Source of the DNA: Callorhinus ursinus
Lineage: Eukaryota > Chordata > Mammalia > Carnivora > Otariidae
Direction: 5' to 3'
Length of the DNA: 64,000 nt
NCBI RefSeq assembly: GCF_003265705.1
Contig: NW_020312788.1
Location: forward strand, 8,100,695 to 8,164,694
This document shows, one piece after another, positions 23,401 to 36,310 of this stretch. Each line of letters begins with the position of its first letter. Positions within the stretch are counted from its first letter, which is position 1. The translations under genes were made by a program, and so were the position numbers. The notes beneath the pieces were generated by a model. The model saw only the letters and a program-made list of their open reading frames with translations. It did no database searches and was not told the origin of the DNA.

Positions 23401-25904
23401 GATGGACTGCGGGCTGATTATGTATATGGTTACAAATTTCATAGCTGTCTAGTTGGTGCTATGGAAAAATTAAAAAGACTTGAGTTCCTCCTATATGGCA
23501 TATATACACTATGGAAATCCAACTTCTTTTATATTCCTCCCGTCCTACTCACTCCACCAGTGAGTAGCCTGTCCAGCAACTGCATCTTCTATTTCTGTTG
23601 TCTCATATTTCTCGGATTGTAGGCTGATCTTTTTACCATGACCTCCCTTCCTTCTCTTCCCCCTCAAAACCCCCAGACTGCTGTTACATGAATGAAATAT
23701 CATTAGAGAGAGGGTGGCCCACTGTGTGACCACCACTCTGCCGTCCACTCCACTCTGGGGATAATTGCAGTACAGTTCTAGATTTTAATGAATATTGCTT
23801 CCTTTTCAGTTTTGATCCTTAAAAGTGATTCAGCACAAAATACCAAGACTGTAATGTCAAATACCATAAGCCGTTAATGTACTCAATTGGCTACATATTG
23901 CCATTCTTTATCTAAAAAAGATGCTATGTTCTTTATTGATTTTGTTTCTGCAATAGGTTTAAATATGGCATGTTTTCTACTTCTGTAAATAAAACTTTAA
24001 TTTCTGTATCTTAAATTATGTAAATTTGAAAGACAAGATAAGTTTTTGAAATGAGTTTTCAAGAGCAAATTAGGTCAAAGTTAGAAATATTTCAGAAGGT
24101 CATTAAAATTGAGAAATATGGGGTGCAGACATAAATATGGCATAATACATTAATTAACACAAACCTAACCCTGCCTTGGTTTTCACCCTGAAAGAACTAT
24201 AATTAAAAACACTGTGAAGTATTTTTCATATGACTCCTGGGCTACTGAATGGTTACAAAATAAAGATAATGATATAAAAAAAAGTCGTATGTGAGACTCA
24301 TAACATAAAAGCGAGAAAATGCATAGTTTGATGTCATTGTTCTGTATTTAACTCTCTAAATTGCTCCTATATTTTAAACAACTGCTCAGAATGTTTCAGT
24401 AATTAGCACATCAGGGATGCATTAATATAGAGTAATGGTCTTAATTCTGGGCTTTTTAAGCCTTAGTAATCCCCCTTCCCCAAAGTATAACGTGCAAATA
24501 ATTTAAATTAAAACAATATATCTCAATCATCTACCAATGCACTCTAATATATTAAATATACAAACACATTAGCTTTCATATGTAAACCTGAAAACATTGC
24601 AGTATTCCTTGTTGAACATTTCTTTGAGATGACTAATGATATGGTTACGTGATAATTCTTTCCACTCTGAGAACCATACAAGGGAAACTACTGTTCTGGG
24701 AAACAACTGTTTGCCAATCCTGTTATGTGTGGCCCTTCCCTTCCTTTTACATCTCAACAGCTTCTTTTCAACACAAAAGAACCACTTTGTTTCTGAAAAC
24801 TTGCACTCTAGGATAGTCTGTATGCTGCTGTTGTCTCCAACTTCACACCTGTGACCTGTCATTTCAAATGCTGACTCAGCATGTATTTACAGTCCTAAAG
24901 TCTATGTTGAAATATATAACTCTTGGACTAAAATATCCTGCAAAGGCATCCAGTACCTATTGTAGTCACTTCAAACTCTGGTCAGCTGTCAAGTGAGCGT
25001 GTAATCATCGTCTTCTTCATTCAATCTCAAAGCTCCAGACTTTTTTCACTATACATTTGGATAAATATTTTACACAGGCCTCACATCACCCCCATCCTTA
25101 ATATGCCCACTACCTGCTAGGAAAATAGGCCCTACTCCAAGAACTTTGAAAGAATTTCTTGGCTGTGCTCAATAGGAAATTAAGTCATTCAATCCAAACA
25201 TACGTGTCCAAAGTCTGTTAACACTAAGGTTAAAGAAGTTTCTTACTCTCTGAGGCTCTAAAGTAAAATTCACACAAAGCCCCCAGAATATACTCATTTG
25301 ATTTTGATATGTTGTGTAATGATGTCAATGAAGCCATAATCCTCAGACTGCCAGTCTTCCCAGAACATTCCAGGGTTTTTGGTAGACTTTAGACTTTCCC
25401 ACTTACCCCCACTGTGTGCAGTTACCATGAAGAGATTTTTATTGGAAATAGCTTTTCATTGTTGATGAAAATCTTCCATCAATTACAGTTTTTTTCTAGC
25501 ATTGGATGGATATTGAGGTTCCATCTTGTTCAGGAGTATCATCATTCCTTAAAAATGTTCTCAATACTTCAAACTCAAGTTAAATAATGTAATTATAATT
25601 GACAGAAGTTTTTACTTATTTAGCTCAATTACTTATTTAGTACAAAAGGCCATATCCTCTTCTGAGGAATACACACACACACACAGAGACTCGTATCTTC
25701 AAAAAAAAATGTTAGGAAAACAATACTTTAGGAAAACCCACAGCCTTCATTTGACCTAGAAAACACCAGTCTTCCAACACTAATAATAAAATTAATAATA
25801 AAAATGCTTTACATTTGTTCAGTACTTACAAATGTATAAAGATCTTTCATTTGTAGTATTTTATTTTACCCTCACAATAACTTGATAACTCAATAAATAA
25901 ATGA
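23401..25904. other. Unassigned AT-rich DNA
   Basis: No gene recognised. A (CA)n tract sits at 25670-25686, and a weak MIR-like block ('gttcagtacttacaaatgta' to 'accctcacaataacttgat') at about 25800-25900. A 97-codon minus-strand frame (24569-24862) has no recognisable similarity. Confidence 0.45.
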
Positions 25905-26795
25905 ACAAGAAAACTTAAGCAGGCACTTTAAAAAGAGTATATCCAAATGGTCAGTAAATGAAGAGATACTCACCAGAACAAGGAAATTGAAACCATAAAG
26001 TGATACTACTACTCACCCACCAGAATGGCTAAAATTAAGACAGAAAATACCAAGTATTGGTGAGAATGTGGAGCAAGTAGAACTCCCACAAATGAGTAGT
26101 GTGACTATAACTTGGTAAAAGCAGCTTGGAAAACTGGCAGTACTACTAAGCTAACCACATGTGTACCTTATGACTCAGTAATTTCACTGAAATGCAGAAT
26201 ATGTTTGTCAAAAGAAATGTACAAGAATATCCACACAATGGGCACCTGGGTGGCTCAGTTGGTTAAACATCTGCCTTTGGCTCAGGTCATGATCCCAGGG
26301 TCCTGGGATCAAGCCCTGCACTGGGCTACCTGCTCAGCAGGGAGTCTGTTTCTCCCTCTCGCTCTGCCCCTCCCCCTGCTTGTGCTCTCCCTGTCTCTTT
26401 CTTTCAAATAAATAAATAAAATCTTTGAAAAAATGCCCACTCCAGTACTATTCATAATAATTCTGAGTTGAACACTGCACATATGTTCCTCAAGAATAGA
26501 ATGGATAAACATAATGTGGTATACTGTGCAATATTACAGGGCAGTAAGAATCCCTGCAACAACATGGATGGCTCTCACAGATGTAATACTGAGGGAAGGA
26601 GGCCAGGCAAAATGGTGTCTAGGGGAAGGTATCTTGAATGGGTATGCTTCTGCAGTACTGGTAACATCATTTCCTAATCTGGGTGTTGGTAAATGGATAT
26701 GTTCAGTTTGTGAAAATTCATTAGGTGGTGTACTTATAATCTACTTACTCTTCCATGTTATACATTTCCAAATAATGTTAAAAAACAACATGATG
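25905..26795 (+). mobile_element. Old L1 3' end, sense, interrupted by a SINE
   Basis: Before the SINE: 'caccagaatggctaaaatta' and 'ggtgagaatgtggagcaagt', the end of L1 ORF2. After it: 'atggataaacataatgtggt', 'caacaacatggatggctctc' and the 3' UTR motif 'cagtttgtgaaaattcatta'. The two halves resume the same element across 26240-26434. The frame is broken throughout. It is diverged, as in older L1M-type copies. Confidence 0.88.
26240..26434 (+). mobile_element. SINEC element inside an L1
   Basis: The head 'gggcacctgggtggctcag', 'caggtcatgatcccagggtc', a CT-rich part with 'ccctgcttgtgctctccctg' and an AAATAAATAAATAAAATCTTT tail are present. The surrounding sequence is continuous L1, so this inserted later. 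I could not define exact TSDs. Confidence 0.95.
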
Positions 26796-28189
26796 ACATT
26801 GCCAAAATGAATATTAATTAATTAATGACCAAACAATTAGACATTTTCAGAGTGTGTATTCCCAGATCTCTACACTTTCTGCTATATAATCTGTCAAAAT
26901 TTAAAAGAAACGGAATGCAATGATTTGAGTCATTTTTACTAATACTATGTTCAGTTAACCAAGTTGTTTGGCAGAATTAAACAAGTTAAGAGATATTAAA
27001 ATAATAATTTTAAAGTAATATTTTAGAAAAATGTCTACATTTATATATATTTTTTCCTATCTTCAAGCAATGGTGCCAAGGGACTTTTTTGTTTGTTTTT
27101 GTTCTTTCATAAATGATATCTCTATAAACTCTCTAAGCATAGGTGATTTTTCTCAGGGAAACATCATATACATGAAATAAGAAAGGGAGTATTCTATCAC
27201 AAAATGAAGCCATACGTGATAGTACAGAATAAGGAAAGTTTTCTGTGAAGTTACTTTGGAAGACTTCATTTTTATTTCAAATTTAAAACCCATGACAATA
27301 GTAACTACTGGAGCTTTCAAAGATACTTCTGTTTGCACCATTTAGTTCTGGATTTCTTATAAAATTACTTCAGAAGCTCTAGGGGATGTCAGCTGTGGCA
27401 GTTACATATTTCTTATACATGGAAGTAAAAATTGGAAGTGACTTTCTTGCTAGTGAAAGTTCAATTTTGTTCTTCCTGCATTATCTCTTTTTTTTGGGAG
27501 ACAGTCTATTATGCAGTTATGTCAATGAGAACAGAGAGACTGAGACATTTGGCATTTCTCTTGGTTAGTTTCCCAGGTCTTATCTTCAATGCTCAGAAAT
27601 TGATAATCATTTCATAAATGGATAAGAACATGAAATATACCCATTTTTACCCTAAGATTGCTTTCTATTTAAGTCTAACAGAGAGTTGGAAGTGCCTTCA
27701 ATGAGATCTCTTACTGGATTACTTAATAGGCTCCACCGTTATCTTCAAAACCTTAAGAACTTTTCCTAAATATTAACATGCTTTCCTATAAGTGGAAAAG
27801 AATCTCAGTGACAAATCTTCCTGCCTGAACGGAAGATAAATTTTAGTAGCATCATTCTTAAAAGATATTCAAGCTGACATGTGGCTCTTTTTAAGCCCTC
27901 AAGTTAATTTAAAATTTGGAAAGGGAGTGTTTAGAAAAGGACACTGGAATTAAATACAAGAAGATTAAATACTGATTTCTTATCTGTACCTCTTTATGCC
28001 GTCCTTTATATTTCCCATTGTGGAGAGCTATTGAAAATATACTTAATATATTAATGGAATCCTGGTAGTGAACAAGTGTGATAATTTCAAAGAATTGACT
28101 GATATATACCATTGACTTTAAAACTTCGGATACTACCTTCATAATGTCTGTCATATAAAATTTTGCTTAACTTTTTGTTTTATTACTTA
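26796..28189. other. Unassigned AT-rich DNA
   Basis: No gene or repeat family recognised, and only short open frames of 60-81 codons. Confidence 0.45.
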
Positions 28190-29759
28190 ATTAAATGATT
28201 AACAAATATAAAATAATTTTAAAAGTATATATTAACAATAATAATAACAACCAAGTCTCCACTATTGAGCTTAAAAAATAGAACTTTTGAATCCACTTAA
28301 ATATATCCTCTCCTCCTTACCATAATATTATTATGTTTATTATTCTTTTTATTTTCTCTAAAGTTTAAAAGAAACCAATAAACTACATGGTTATTTTTCA
28401 AATATATTTTGAAAAATATTTTCCAAATATTTTCTTATTAGTGGAAATATACTGCATGTTACTTTTTACCTGCATGGTTTTCACTCAAAATTATGATGTG
28501 ATATTTGTCTTGTATTGATGCATGTATCATACTTCATTCATTTTCACCATTAAATGGTATGCTTTGAATGAATATACTGACTTATTCATCCAACATTGAT
28601 TTAACATACATTTATTCTTTTCTACTTTTTTTTGCTGTTGGAAACAATCTTGCATATTTTAATTTTAATAGATAATTCAAAATTATTTTTCTGAGTTGCA
28701 TCAATTTATACTCCCTTCAAGACTCTAAGGACTTTCTATAAGTCCACATACTATCTAAATAGATAATATTTGACACTATCAGATTTCTTAACTTTTGTGA
28801 ATTTTAAAATGAATATAAAATGTTTACTTGTAGATTTGGTTTGATCTCTTTATTACTAGCTGTGCTAATCATCTCTTAATATCCTAATATATTTTATACA
28901 TAATATTTCTTAACATATCAAGTATCCTGTTCTGTAAAATATCTGTTCATTTTGCCTATTTTTTGAAATTAGAATATTTATTGTAGTCTTACTGATTTGT
29001 AGGAGTTCGGTACATATTCTGCTATCTAACCTTTTCGTAGATGTTTGTAGTAACTATCTTTTCCCAATTTTTAGTTTGCCTTTTTAATTTCTTTGTGTTG
29101 TCTTTTTTAAGAATAGAAGATCTATATTATAATATAATCAGATTGATCAATATTTTCTTTATGATTAATGCCTTGGGGTCTTGGGAAATAAATCTTTTCT
29201 TATTGCAAATTCACAAAGTTTTTTTTCACAAATTATCTTTTAAAGGTTTTACTGTTTGCTTTTCATATGTGACTTTTAATCCACCTAGAACTGATGTTTG
29301 ATTATATGTTGGAATAGATATATACATTTTTCTAGTAAAATGAGCTGCTTTTTTATGCAGTCTGCCATGCTTGTTCTGTTCTAGAGGAATTTCCCTGATG
29401 TATGAAAATGATTCTGCAGTTTCTGTTTTGTGGAATTGCTCTATTTGTCTGTCCCTTTCTGATATCACATCTTTTCATCAGTATAACTCTAAAATGAATC
29501 TTGATGTCTCCAAATTTATTATTCTTTATCAGTGCCTAGGTCATTCTTAAACTTCTGCATTTCTATAAATAGAATCAGTATTTTAAATTCCACAAAAAAA
29601 TATATGTTAATATGTATTGCACTTACATGGATTCTATGGTTAAATTTAAGGAGAATAAGCATCCCAAAGATATTGAGTCTTTCTATCCCAAAATATGGCA
29701 TATTACCCCATTTATTCACTTCTTCTTAAATATCTTTCTTTAAAGTTTAAAAAGTGTCA

Positions 29760-29961
29760 GGGCGCCTGGGTGACTCAGTCGTTAAGCGTCTGCCTTCGGC
29801 TCAGGTCATGATCCCAGGGTCCTGGGATCGAGCCCCGCATCGGGCTCCCTGCTGTGCTCGGCGGGAAGCCTGCTTCTCCCTCTCCCACTCCTCCTGCTTG
29901 TGTTCCCTCTCTCGCTGTGTCTCTCTCTGTCAAATAAATAAATAAAATCTTAAAAAAAAAA
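29760..29961 (+). mobile_element. SINEC element, CTTGTGTTCCC-type subfamily
   Basis: The head 'gggcgcctgggtgactcag', 'gcgtctgccttcggctcagg', 'gggatcgagccccgcatcgg', 'cctgcttgtgttccctctct' and an AAATAAATAAATAAAATCTT-poly-A tail are all present. The tail runs into an A-rich region, so the TSDs are not clear. Confidence 0.96.
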
Positions 29962-30479
29962 TCTAACCTCATTCATTAAAAAAAAAAAATTGTCTCCATA
30001 AATATCTCACACAAATCTCATTAGATTTATAGCTAAATACTTGATATTTTTGTTCCTCTTAGTTTTGCCATATTTCCTAACACTTTTTTCCTATTATATA
30101 TAAATGCAGTTGATTTTTATTAATTTTTATTAATTTCTATCTAACAAACCTGCTAAACTCTTTTATTAATTCTAAAAATTTATCAGCATATTCTTGGATT
30201 TTCTTTGTATACAAGTATATCATCTGAAAATTCTTCCTTTCCAGTCTTTTTATGTTCAATGCATTTTCCTTGCCTTACTGTGAGGTAACTCTTCATAATG
30301 TTTACTGGAAATGGTAATAGTAAGCATTGTTTTCTTGTGCCCAATCTTAAAGTATGTGATATTTAACATTAAAAAATATGTTAAGTATCCTATGCAATTT
30401 TTTTGCAGATAAAGGAATTTTTTCAAATTCTAATTTAAGATTTTTTAAAAATATAAGTAGATCTTATATTTTCTTAAAT

Positions 30480-30905
30480 TACTTTTCTTTGTTTATTGTA
30501 AATTAACACAGAGCTTTGCTTCTTTATTCAAAATAAACAACATGTGGCATACAACAAAAACATTCATTTCTTTTTTATGTTACATGACTGTTGTGGGTCA
30601 AATGCATATCAAATGAGTTCCAAGTAGTGTCATTTTCCCAGGATCACACTGAATGAGCAACTGCTCTCCGGGATATACTGTTTTCATGGCAATCAGCAAA
30701 ACTGCAAGAGAGGAGAAAGCCAAATCATGCAAGTGCATTTAAACCTTCTTCTTATATTAGTCTTCTTCTTGGATGTGGTATGTCACATCTCTTCACATTC
30801 TATCATATGGCCAAATCCTAGACCCTGGGATGAAGAAGTATGGCAGGGTAGGGAAGGAATAAATAATTGTGAATAGATAATATGATCTAATACAATCTGT
30901 TAATG
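30480..30905. other. Unassigned block within the antisense L1
   Basis: The L1-like text stops and this block follows, less AT-rich, with 'ggaacacactgaatgagcaa'-like and 'tatcatatggccaaatccta' stretches. L1 text resumes at 'taatgtggtgggttatattg'. It resembles ancient LTR-class or other insertions in style, but I cannot name the family. Confidence 0.4.
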
Positions 30906-30911
30906 TGGTGG

Positions 30912-31119
30912 GTTATATTGATTTTTTTTTTAAGATTTTATTTATTTACTCATGAGTGACAGAGGGGGAGAGAGAGAGAAGCAGAGGGAGAAGCAGGCTC
31001 CCAAGCAGCAGGGAGCCCAATGAGGGACTCGATCCCAGGACCCTGGGATCATGACCTGAGCCAAAGGCAGACGCCCAACCATCTGAGCCACCCAGGTGCC
31101 CCAGTTATATTGATTTTTT
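30912..31119 (-). mobile_element. SINEC element, antisense
   Basis: The body 30928-31103 is poly-T, 'aagattttatttatttactc', a GAGAG tract, 'gggatcatgacctgagccaa' and the antisense head 'tgagccacccaggtgcccca'. Identical 16-bp TSDs 'gttatattgatttttt' (30912-30927 and 31104-31119) lie within L1 sequence, which fixes the insertion order. Confidence 0.96.
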
Positions 31120-31375
31120 AATGTTAAACTAACTTTGCATTTTTAGGATAAGCCTAATTGATAACATTGTTTCATCTTTTTTCATAGCTTGTTCAATGTG
31201 ATTTGCTATATTTTATATAGAATCATCACATATCTATCCCTGAGTAAAATTGGTCTATAATGTTTCTTTCTGCTACTATCCTTGTCTCATTTTGGTATCA
31301 ATATTACTGTAGCTTAGAAAACAAGTATTTCTATCTCTGATAGAATTTGTGAAATATTACAGTCATTAGGACACT

Positions 31376-31714
31376 CAAAAGCTAATTAAACCCTAATTTA
31401 TATGCTATTCTTTCCAGTAATTTAGTTTTATTATTTTACCCTATGAATTATTGTGTGTTTGTATAGTCAATGTTTATGATACATTAGCCTTTTGGTATTT
31501 TTCTTACTTTCTTGACAGCTCAGCAATAAAATTAAATACATTTTTCAATAACTTAATGAAGATTTTTAGTTGTTTTGAAGAGTAAACATTAATCAAAGAG
31601 TTTTTCTAATGTATACTGTATATGGAAGTTAATTTTTATTTTATTTTAAAATACTAGTTTATAAATAAACCATGCTTATATAAACAAACTCAAGTCTAAG
31701 AATGCTACCAACTT
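31376..31714. other. Unassigned AT-rich DNA
   Basis: A short spacer between the antisense L1 and the antisense L2. I recognise nothing in it. Confidence 0.5.
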
Positions 31715-34250
31715 GATTCATCCAATAAACATTTATTGAATATCTACATTGTTCTAATCATTGTTTTAAGCATTAAAGGTGTAATTTAAATAAGGCAGAA
31801 TCCATCCCTTCAAATAAATTATTACATTCTAATGGGAAGAAAAATATAATAAGCACAAAACAAATACATAAAAAGAATAATTTTGGACACCAATGAGTGT
31901 AGAAGGTAAAATTAAGTAGGACAATATAATAGAGTTATATGGGATGAGGGACCTGATTTATCTAGAGATTGGACCAGTTGCTTAGAGGAAGTAAAATATA
32001 GTTGAAGCCTGAATGATGAGAATTAGATACTCATTCAAAGGTGAATGACATTCCAATCAGAAGAAAACGGTTGCAAAGTTCTGAAGATGCAAATTAGCCT
32101 GAGTGTTTGAGGAAAGGAAGATGATCAGTGTAAGTACAGAAGGTGAGGAGACGAGTAGAGAGATATAAATTTAAAGATAAAGGTACATGAGAAATGATAA
32201 AATATGTAAGCCATGGTGAGGGATTAGGATATTTTAATAAGTGGAATATGGAACCATTGGAAGGCTTTATGCATGGGAATGACTGATCTGATTTACACTT
32301 CTGAAGTAGCCTTCCGACTATTGTATAAAGAATGGACTGGACAGTGCAAGAACAACGGTAAACTGGTAAGAATGATTTTGTCATCCACGTGAGTTATAGA
32401 AAAGGTGTAGGGTTGGAGAAGAGGTGGTGATTAGAAGGATTGGCTTGAGATACATATGGGACTGTAATATATTGAGTGTATGAGAAAGAAAAAAATAAAG
32501 GCTTACTCTAAGGATGGTATTTACTGAAATAGGAAAAATTTATAGGCAAGCATTTTCTTTGAAACATGATAATTATTTTGTTAATGTTTTAAGTTTGAAA
32601 TGCCTATTAGAAATCCAATTAGACATATTAAGAAGGCAATTGCATATTTTGGAATAGAGAGAAGTCTAAGATGGAGATAAATTTGAGAGTCATCAAAGTT
32701 TTGTAGTGTTTTAAGCCATTGAATTGAATGAGATTTCTTACAAAGAGATTGAGTATAGGAGAGGGAAGAAAACTAAGGACAAAGAGCAGGGGTAATTAAA
32801 CAATTATTGATCTGGTAACGAAGAAGAGATCAGTGAATGGAAATGAGGAAGAAAACCAGCTAGGGAGTATACTTTTCAGCTAAGTGTACATAAAATTAAA
32901 GTGACTCTTGTCAATCCAGTTGCATAATTTCTCTAGCAAATTTTAGCTGTCGTGGTACACCTGTAGGTCTTTTGTAAGCAGGTAATTGAATTAATCAGAG
33001 TTAAGATTTTATTAGGCATTTTTGACAGTGGAAGAAAGAGGTTAAATAGTTATGATGTTTAAGGAGGGTAATTATAGTATTGGATCATGGAAACTAGTCT
33101 AGATAAGGAAGCATTTGCCTAAGGTATGGTCACAAAATAGAAGATTTACTATGCTCAGAGAATTGTTGGATTGGATGTACTAGATAAGAATGGTTAGAAG
33201 GAGAGAAGAGGAGTTTCAGTGAGAGGGATGTCAAAACGCATTTATTGAAGGAGGTGCAGACATTGGAGTGAAAGCAAGATCTAGGGTATGGTTCTAACAA
33301 AAGAATACCATAGCTGGGGTACTGGAGGTGAATGCATAAGTGAGACATGATGGACCTGAAAGTCAGAGGACATGGCAGTGACTAAAGACCAAAGCAGAGA
33401 AAAGATCATTGTTTTCAAGAACTAGAGGAACCAAGAGGCCTAGTTTGGGGTGGATCTTAATGACACTAGAAATCTCCAAGAACATGGGAGAAGAAGTCAG
33501 GAACTAGTTGCTAACACCAACAATAAATGATATAAAAGGACTCGGAAGTTGGTAGATGACAATAAAGAGGGGATGTAATGAATGGTAAAGTTAAATATGT
33601 GCTTTAAGGGAGTTGAGGTTTTCTAACAGGGAAGGAGTAAAGACAAAAAGCAGCTGTAGAGAGCAAATAAGACACCCACAGTAACTCCAGGTCCTAAGGC
33701 ACATGAAGTGTGGGAAGAAAGGGTGAGGGAAGAATTAGAGTCTGTTTGAACTTCACAGGAAAACAATATCCTTAGGAAAGAGTGAGGTTTCACTAAGGGA
33801 AGGATGCAAAGGAAAACATAGAAGAGCTTGAAGAAGGAAGAAAGTGTCATGTGAGAATTCTACGAGAATTCTAAAAGACGCTATGGAATGGTTAAAGAAG
33901 GTAGCGGTAGGGAGAGGTGAAGGGCAAGAATTATTAGGGATTATACAGAGCATTCTGAAGATTTGGAAGCTGATTATCAATAAGATGTGAGAGAATCTGA
34001 GAAGGTTGGTCTTGTGATGCTGTTGGAGATGAACAGAAGTATGAAACATAACATAAGCACTGAAGTTGCAGCTCACAACAGTGATTGAAAACCAGCACAT
34101 AGCTTGCTTCCCTATTTGGCTTAAGTCTAGGGCCCTGGAGCACAAGGCAATGGAGGATCTTGGGGTGGCTGGTCATCCTAAGCTCATTGTAAGCAATAAT
34201 TTCTGTGGAAGAAAATGCTTGAGGTGATAGTTCTTATTTTATGTTTTTTT
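31715..34250 (-). repeat. Long L2 LINE, antisense
   Basis: It starts with the antisense L2 3' end ('ccaataaacatttattgaat'). It continues through blocks that follow the antisense L2 consensus: 'gaagcctgaatgatgagaat', 'aaccattggaaggctttatg' with 'gggaatgactgatctgattt', and 'taagtttgaaatgcctatta'. Beyond about 33000 the match is harder to follow but composition and style continue (purine-rich plus strand). At about 2.5 kb it is long for this ancient family. All minus-strand frames (the longest is 130 codons, 33753-34145) are fragments. Confidence 0.65.
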
Positions 34251-35869
34251 TGTTTGTTTGTTTAAATGTACACTGAAATAAAGATAAAACTGCAAAATGA
34301 AAAATGTTCTTTCCCTCACCTTTTATATACCGTTGGTGTTAAACATGTACCATACTTTGAGAAATACTGACTTCCATATACCCTGTCATGTTCATCAAGT
34401 TTTTGGGCAGCAAATTCCATGAGGTCAAGGGAGAGTAAAGAGGCCAGTTAATAACAGAGAGAAAAGTATGTAAAGTGAAGCCTGCATGTTACATTTTAAT
34501 TCCATCAGAATAGAAGAAACTTAATCAGGAGATAGGAGTCAAGTAGTGAAACACTTGATTCTTGAATCATTGGATAAGAGAAAGTAGAGAGGGAAACAGA
34601 TCAAAGATTTTTAGTAACAACTCAAAAATGAGTTGCTTTTAGATAAAATACCAGGTTTGAAATAGCTCTATGTTTGTTTTTTGTTTGTTTGTTTGTTTGC
34701 TTTTTTACCTTGCAACAATTTCAGTGAACATTGGAATATTTTTCTTTCATCATTATCATTTTTTAGACAGATATTAGAAAATGATCTCTATCTCTAAAAA
34801 TCACTAATTCAGTTTCTCCCATAATTTCTCTTTATTTAGAGCCAAACATAATTTTTCATAGAAAGACATGACTAATAAATACTTTAGTAATTTGTATTTA
34901 AAATTTTGTGTCCTTATATAAAGTTTAAATGAATTTTAAAATTCTCAATTGTAAATGAACTCTAATTTGTACATAAGCCAAAAACTTTATTGTAATTTTG
35001 GATTTATTCAATACACCTATACAAAAAGTAGGATTTTGTTTGTTTGATTTTTACATTCAATAGTGATAAGAAGATGAAACAACACAATTATAATTTGAGA
35101 TAATTTTGAAAATGTTTTCCCAAGACTATTTCAAATCAATTATGTTCTTACAGAACTTAAGGAAAGAAAGGAAGAATTTAGATTAGAAGAGATATCAAAA
35201 TTGTGAGCAAAACCCACAGGCCTTTTCCCATTTTTCATATTGCATTTCTGGAAACAGAATATACTTTCAAAGGTAAGTAGTGGTGATGAAAAATATGAGT
35301 TGAATATAACTGAAAGAAAAAGAGTGGTGAAAGATTAGGAGGAGAAATTGGGCAACTTATTTTATGTTCTGTTCATAACCGAGAGAATTCAAAATATTTA
35401 GCTTCTGCAAATCTGAACCAGTCATTCTGGTTTTTGTTTGTTTGTTTGTTTCATGTTTGTTCATGCTATGACAAACTTTAACCTCTAATTTCTCAGTGTC
35501 CTTTGAGAGGGGCTGGGAAGCCAAATAATCCAGAAAAACATTTAGGGAACTTAAAGCTGAATATTTTTCTGACTGTTAAGTATTCTTTTCAATATTTAAC
35601 ATATATTCTACTGCGTACTAGCCACAAAAGTACTGTCTTATCACCACCAAACATCTTTATATAAAACGGTGCTATGCTCTGTATATGGAATAACTATCCA
35701 TATTCTCTAGTTATATGGAAAAGTTATCTGGATAGTTATATGGATATGGAATAAGCAATACCCTATACAAACTCCACTTACTTACCTGTAAGTTTGTGGA
35801 ATTTCAGTTGTTTTTCTTCTCTGTGTCTCATTCTTCTCACCAAATGTCACAAGGCAGTGAGGTGCAGTG
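34251..35869. other. Unassigned DNA with GTTT tracts
   Basis: Three (GTTT)n tracts occur at about 34248-34262, 34676-34700 and 35440-35460. A near-palindromic AT-rich stretch with three 'tatgga' repeats lies at about 35680-35755. No gene or named repeat recognised. Confidence 0.5.
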
Positions 35870-36113
35870 GAAAAAGTATGTAATTGGGGGCGCGTGGGTG
35901 GCTCAGTTGTTAAGCATCTGCCTTCAGCTCCGTTCATGATCCCAGGGTCCTGGGATGAGCCTCGCATCGAGCCCTGCATCGGGCTCCCTGCTCAGCGGGA
36001 AGCTTGCTTCTCCCTCTCCCACTCCCCTTGCTTGTGTTCCCTCTCTCGCTGTCTCTCTCTCTCTGTTAAAATAAATAAATAAAATCTTTAAAAAAAGAGA
36101 AAAGGTATGTAAT
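35870..36113 (+). mobile_element. SINEC element with internal duplication
   Basis: The body 35885-36098 has the head 'gggggcgcgtgggtggctca', 'cctgggatgagcctcgcatc', 'ccttgcttgtgttccctctc' and an AAATAAATAAAATCTTT-poly-A tail. The block 'gagcc(c/t)(t/c)gcatcg' appears twice in a row. TSDs 'gaaaaagtatgtaat' (35870-35884) and 'gaaaaggtatgtaat' (36099-36113) match at 14 of 15. Confidence 0.95.
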
Positions 36114-36129
36114 CAGAATTAGACTTGGA

Positions 36130-36310
36130 TTCACATCCCAATTCCACTACAAACTAACTATAATTTTGGAGAAATCATTTAACCTCTTTGTCATTCAACT
36201 TTATCTTCTGTGAAATGGGGTTCATGAAGTTTAGAGACAAAGAACAGAAGAAATCCAGCATAGCATCTGGCACATGGCAGTTATTCAATAAATGGTAACT
36301 ATTGCTACTG
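36130..36310 (-). repeat. MIR SINE, antisense
   Basis: 'gagaaatcatttaacctctt', 'tatcttctgtgaaatgggg', 'gcatagcatctggcacatgg' and 'cagttattcaataaatggta' are in antisense MIR order. Confidence 0.85.

Larger units (their letters stand above)
28190..31375 (-). mobile_element. Old L1 or half-L1 (HAL1), antisense, with later insertions
   Basis: Antisense landmarks from 3' UTR into ORF2 run left to right: 'gtggaaatatactgcatgtt', 'ttgttggaaacaatcttgc'-like text, 'cctagaactgatgtttgatt', 'agtctttctatcccaaaata', then 'gtggtgggttatattgattt' and 'taaactaactttgcatttt'. This spans about 3 kb. It is interrupted by SINEs at 29760 and 30928 and by an unassigned block at about 30480-30905. Every frame is broken. 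High divergence points to an old subfamily, and I cannot separate L1M from HAL1 by eye. Confidence 0.75.

Noticed and set aside
33753..34145. 130-codon minus-strand frame
   Set aside because: It lies in the distal part of the antisense L2-like region and overlaps another frame. No recognisable protein family.
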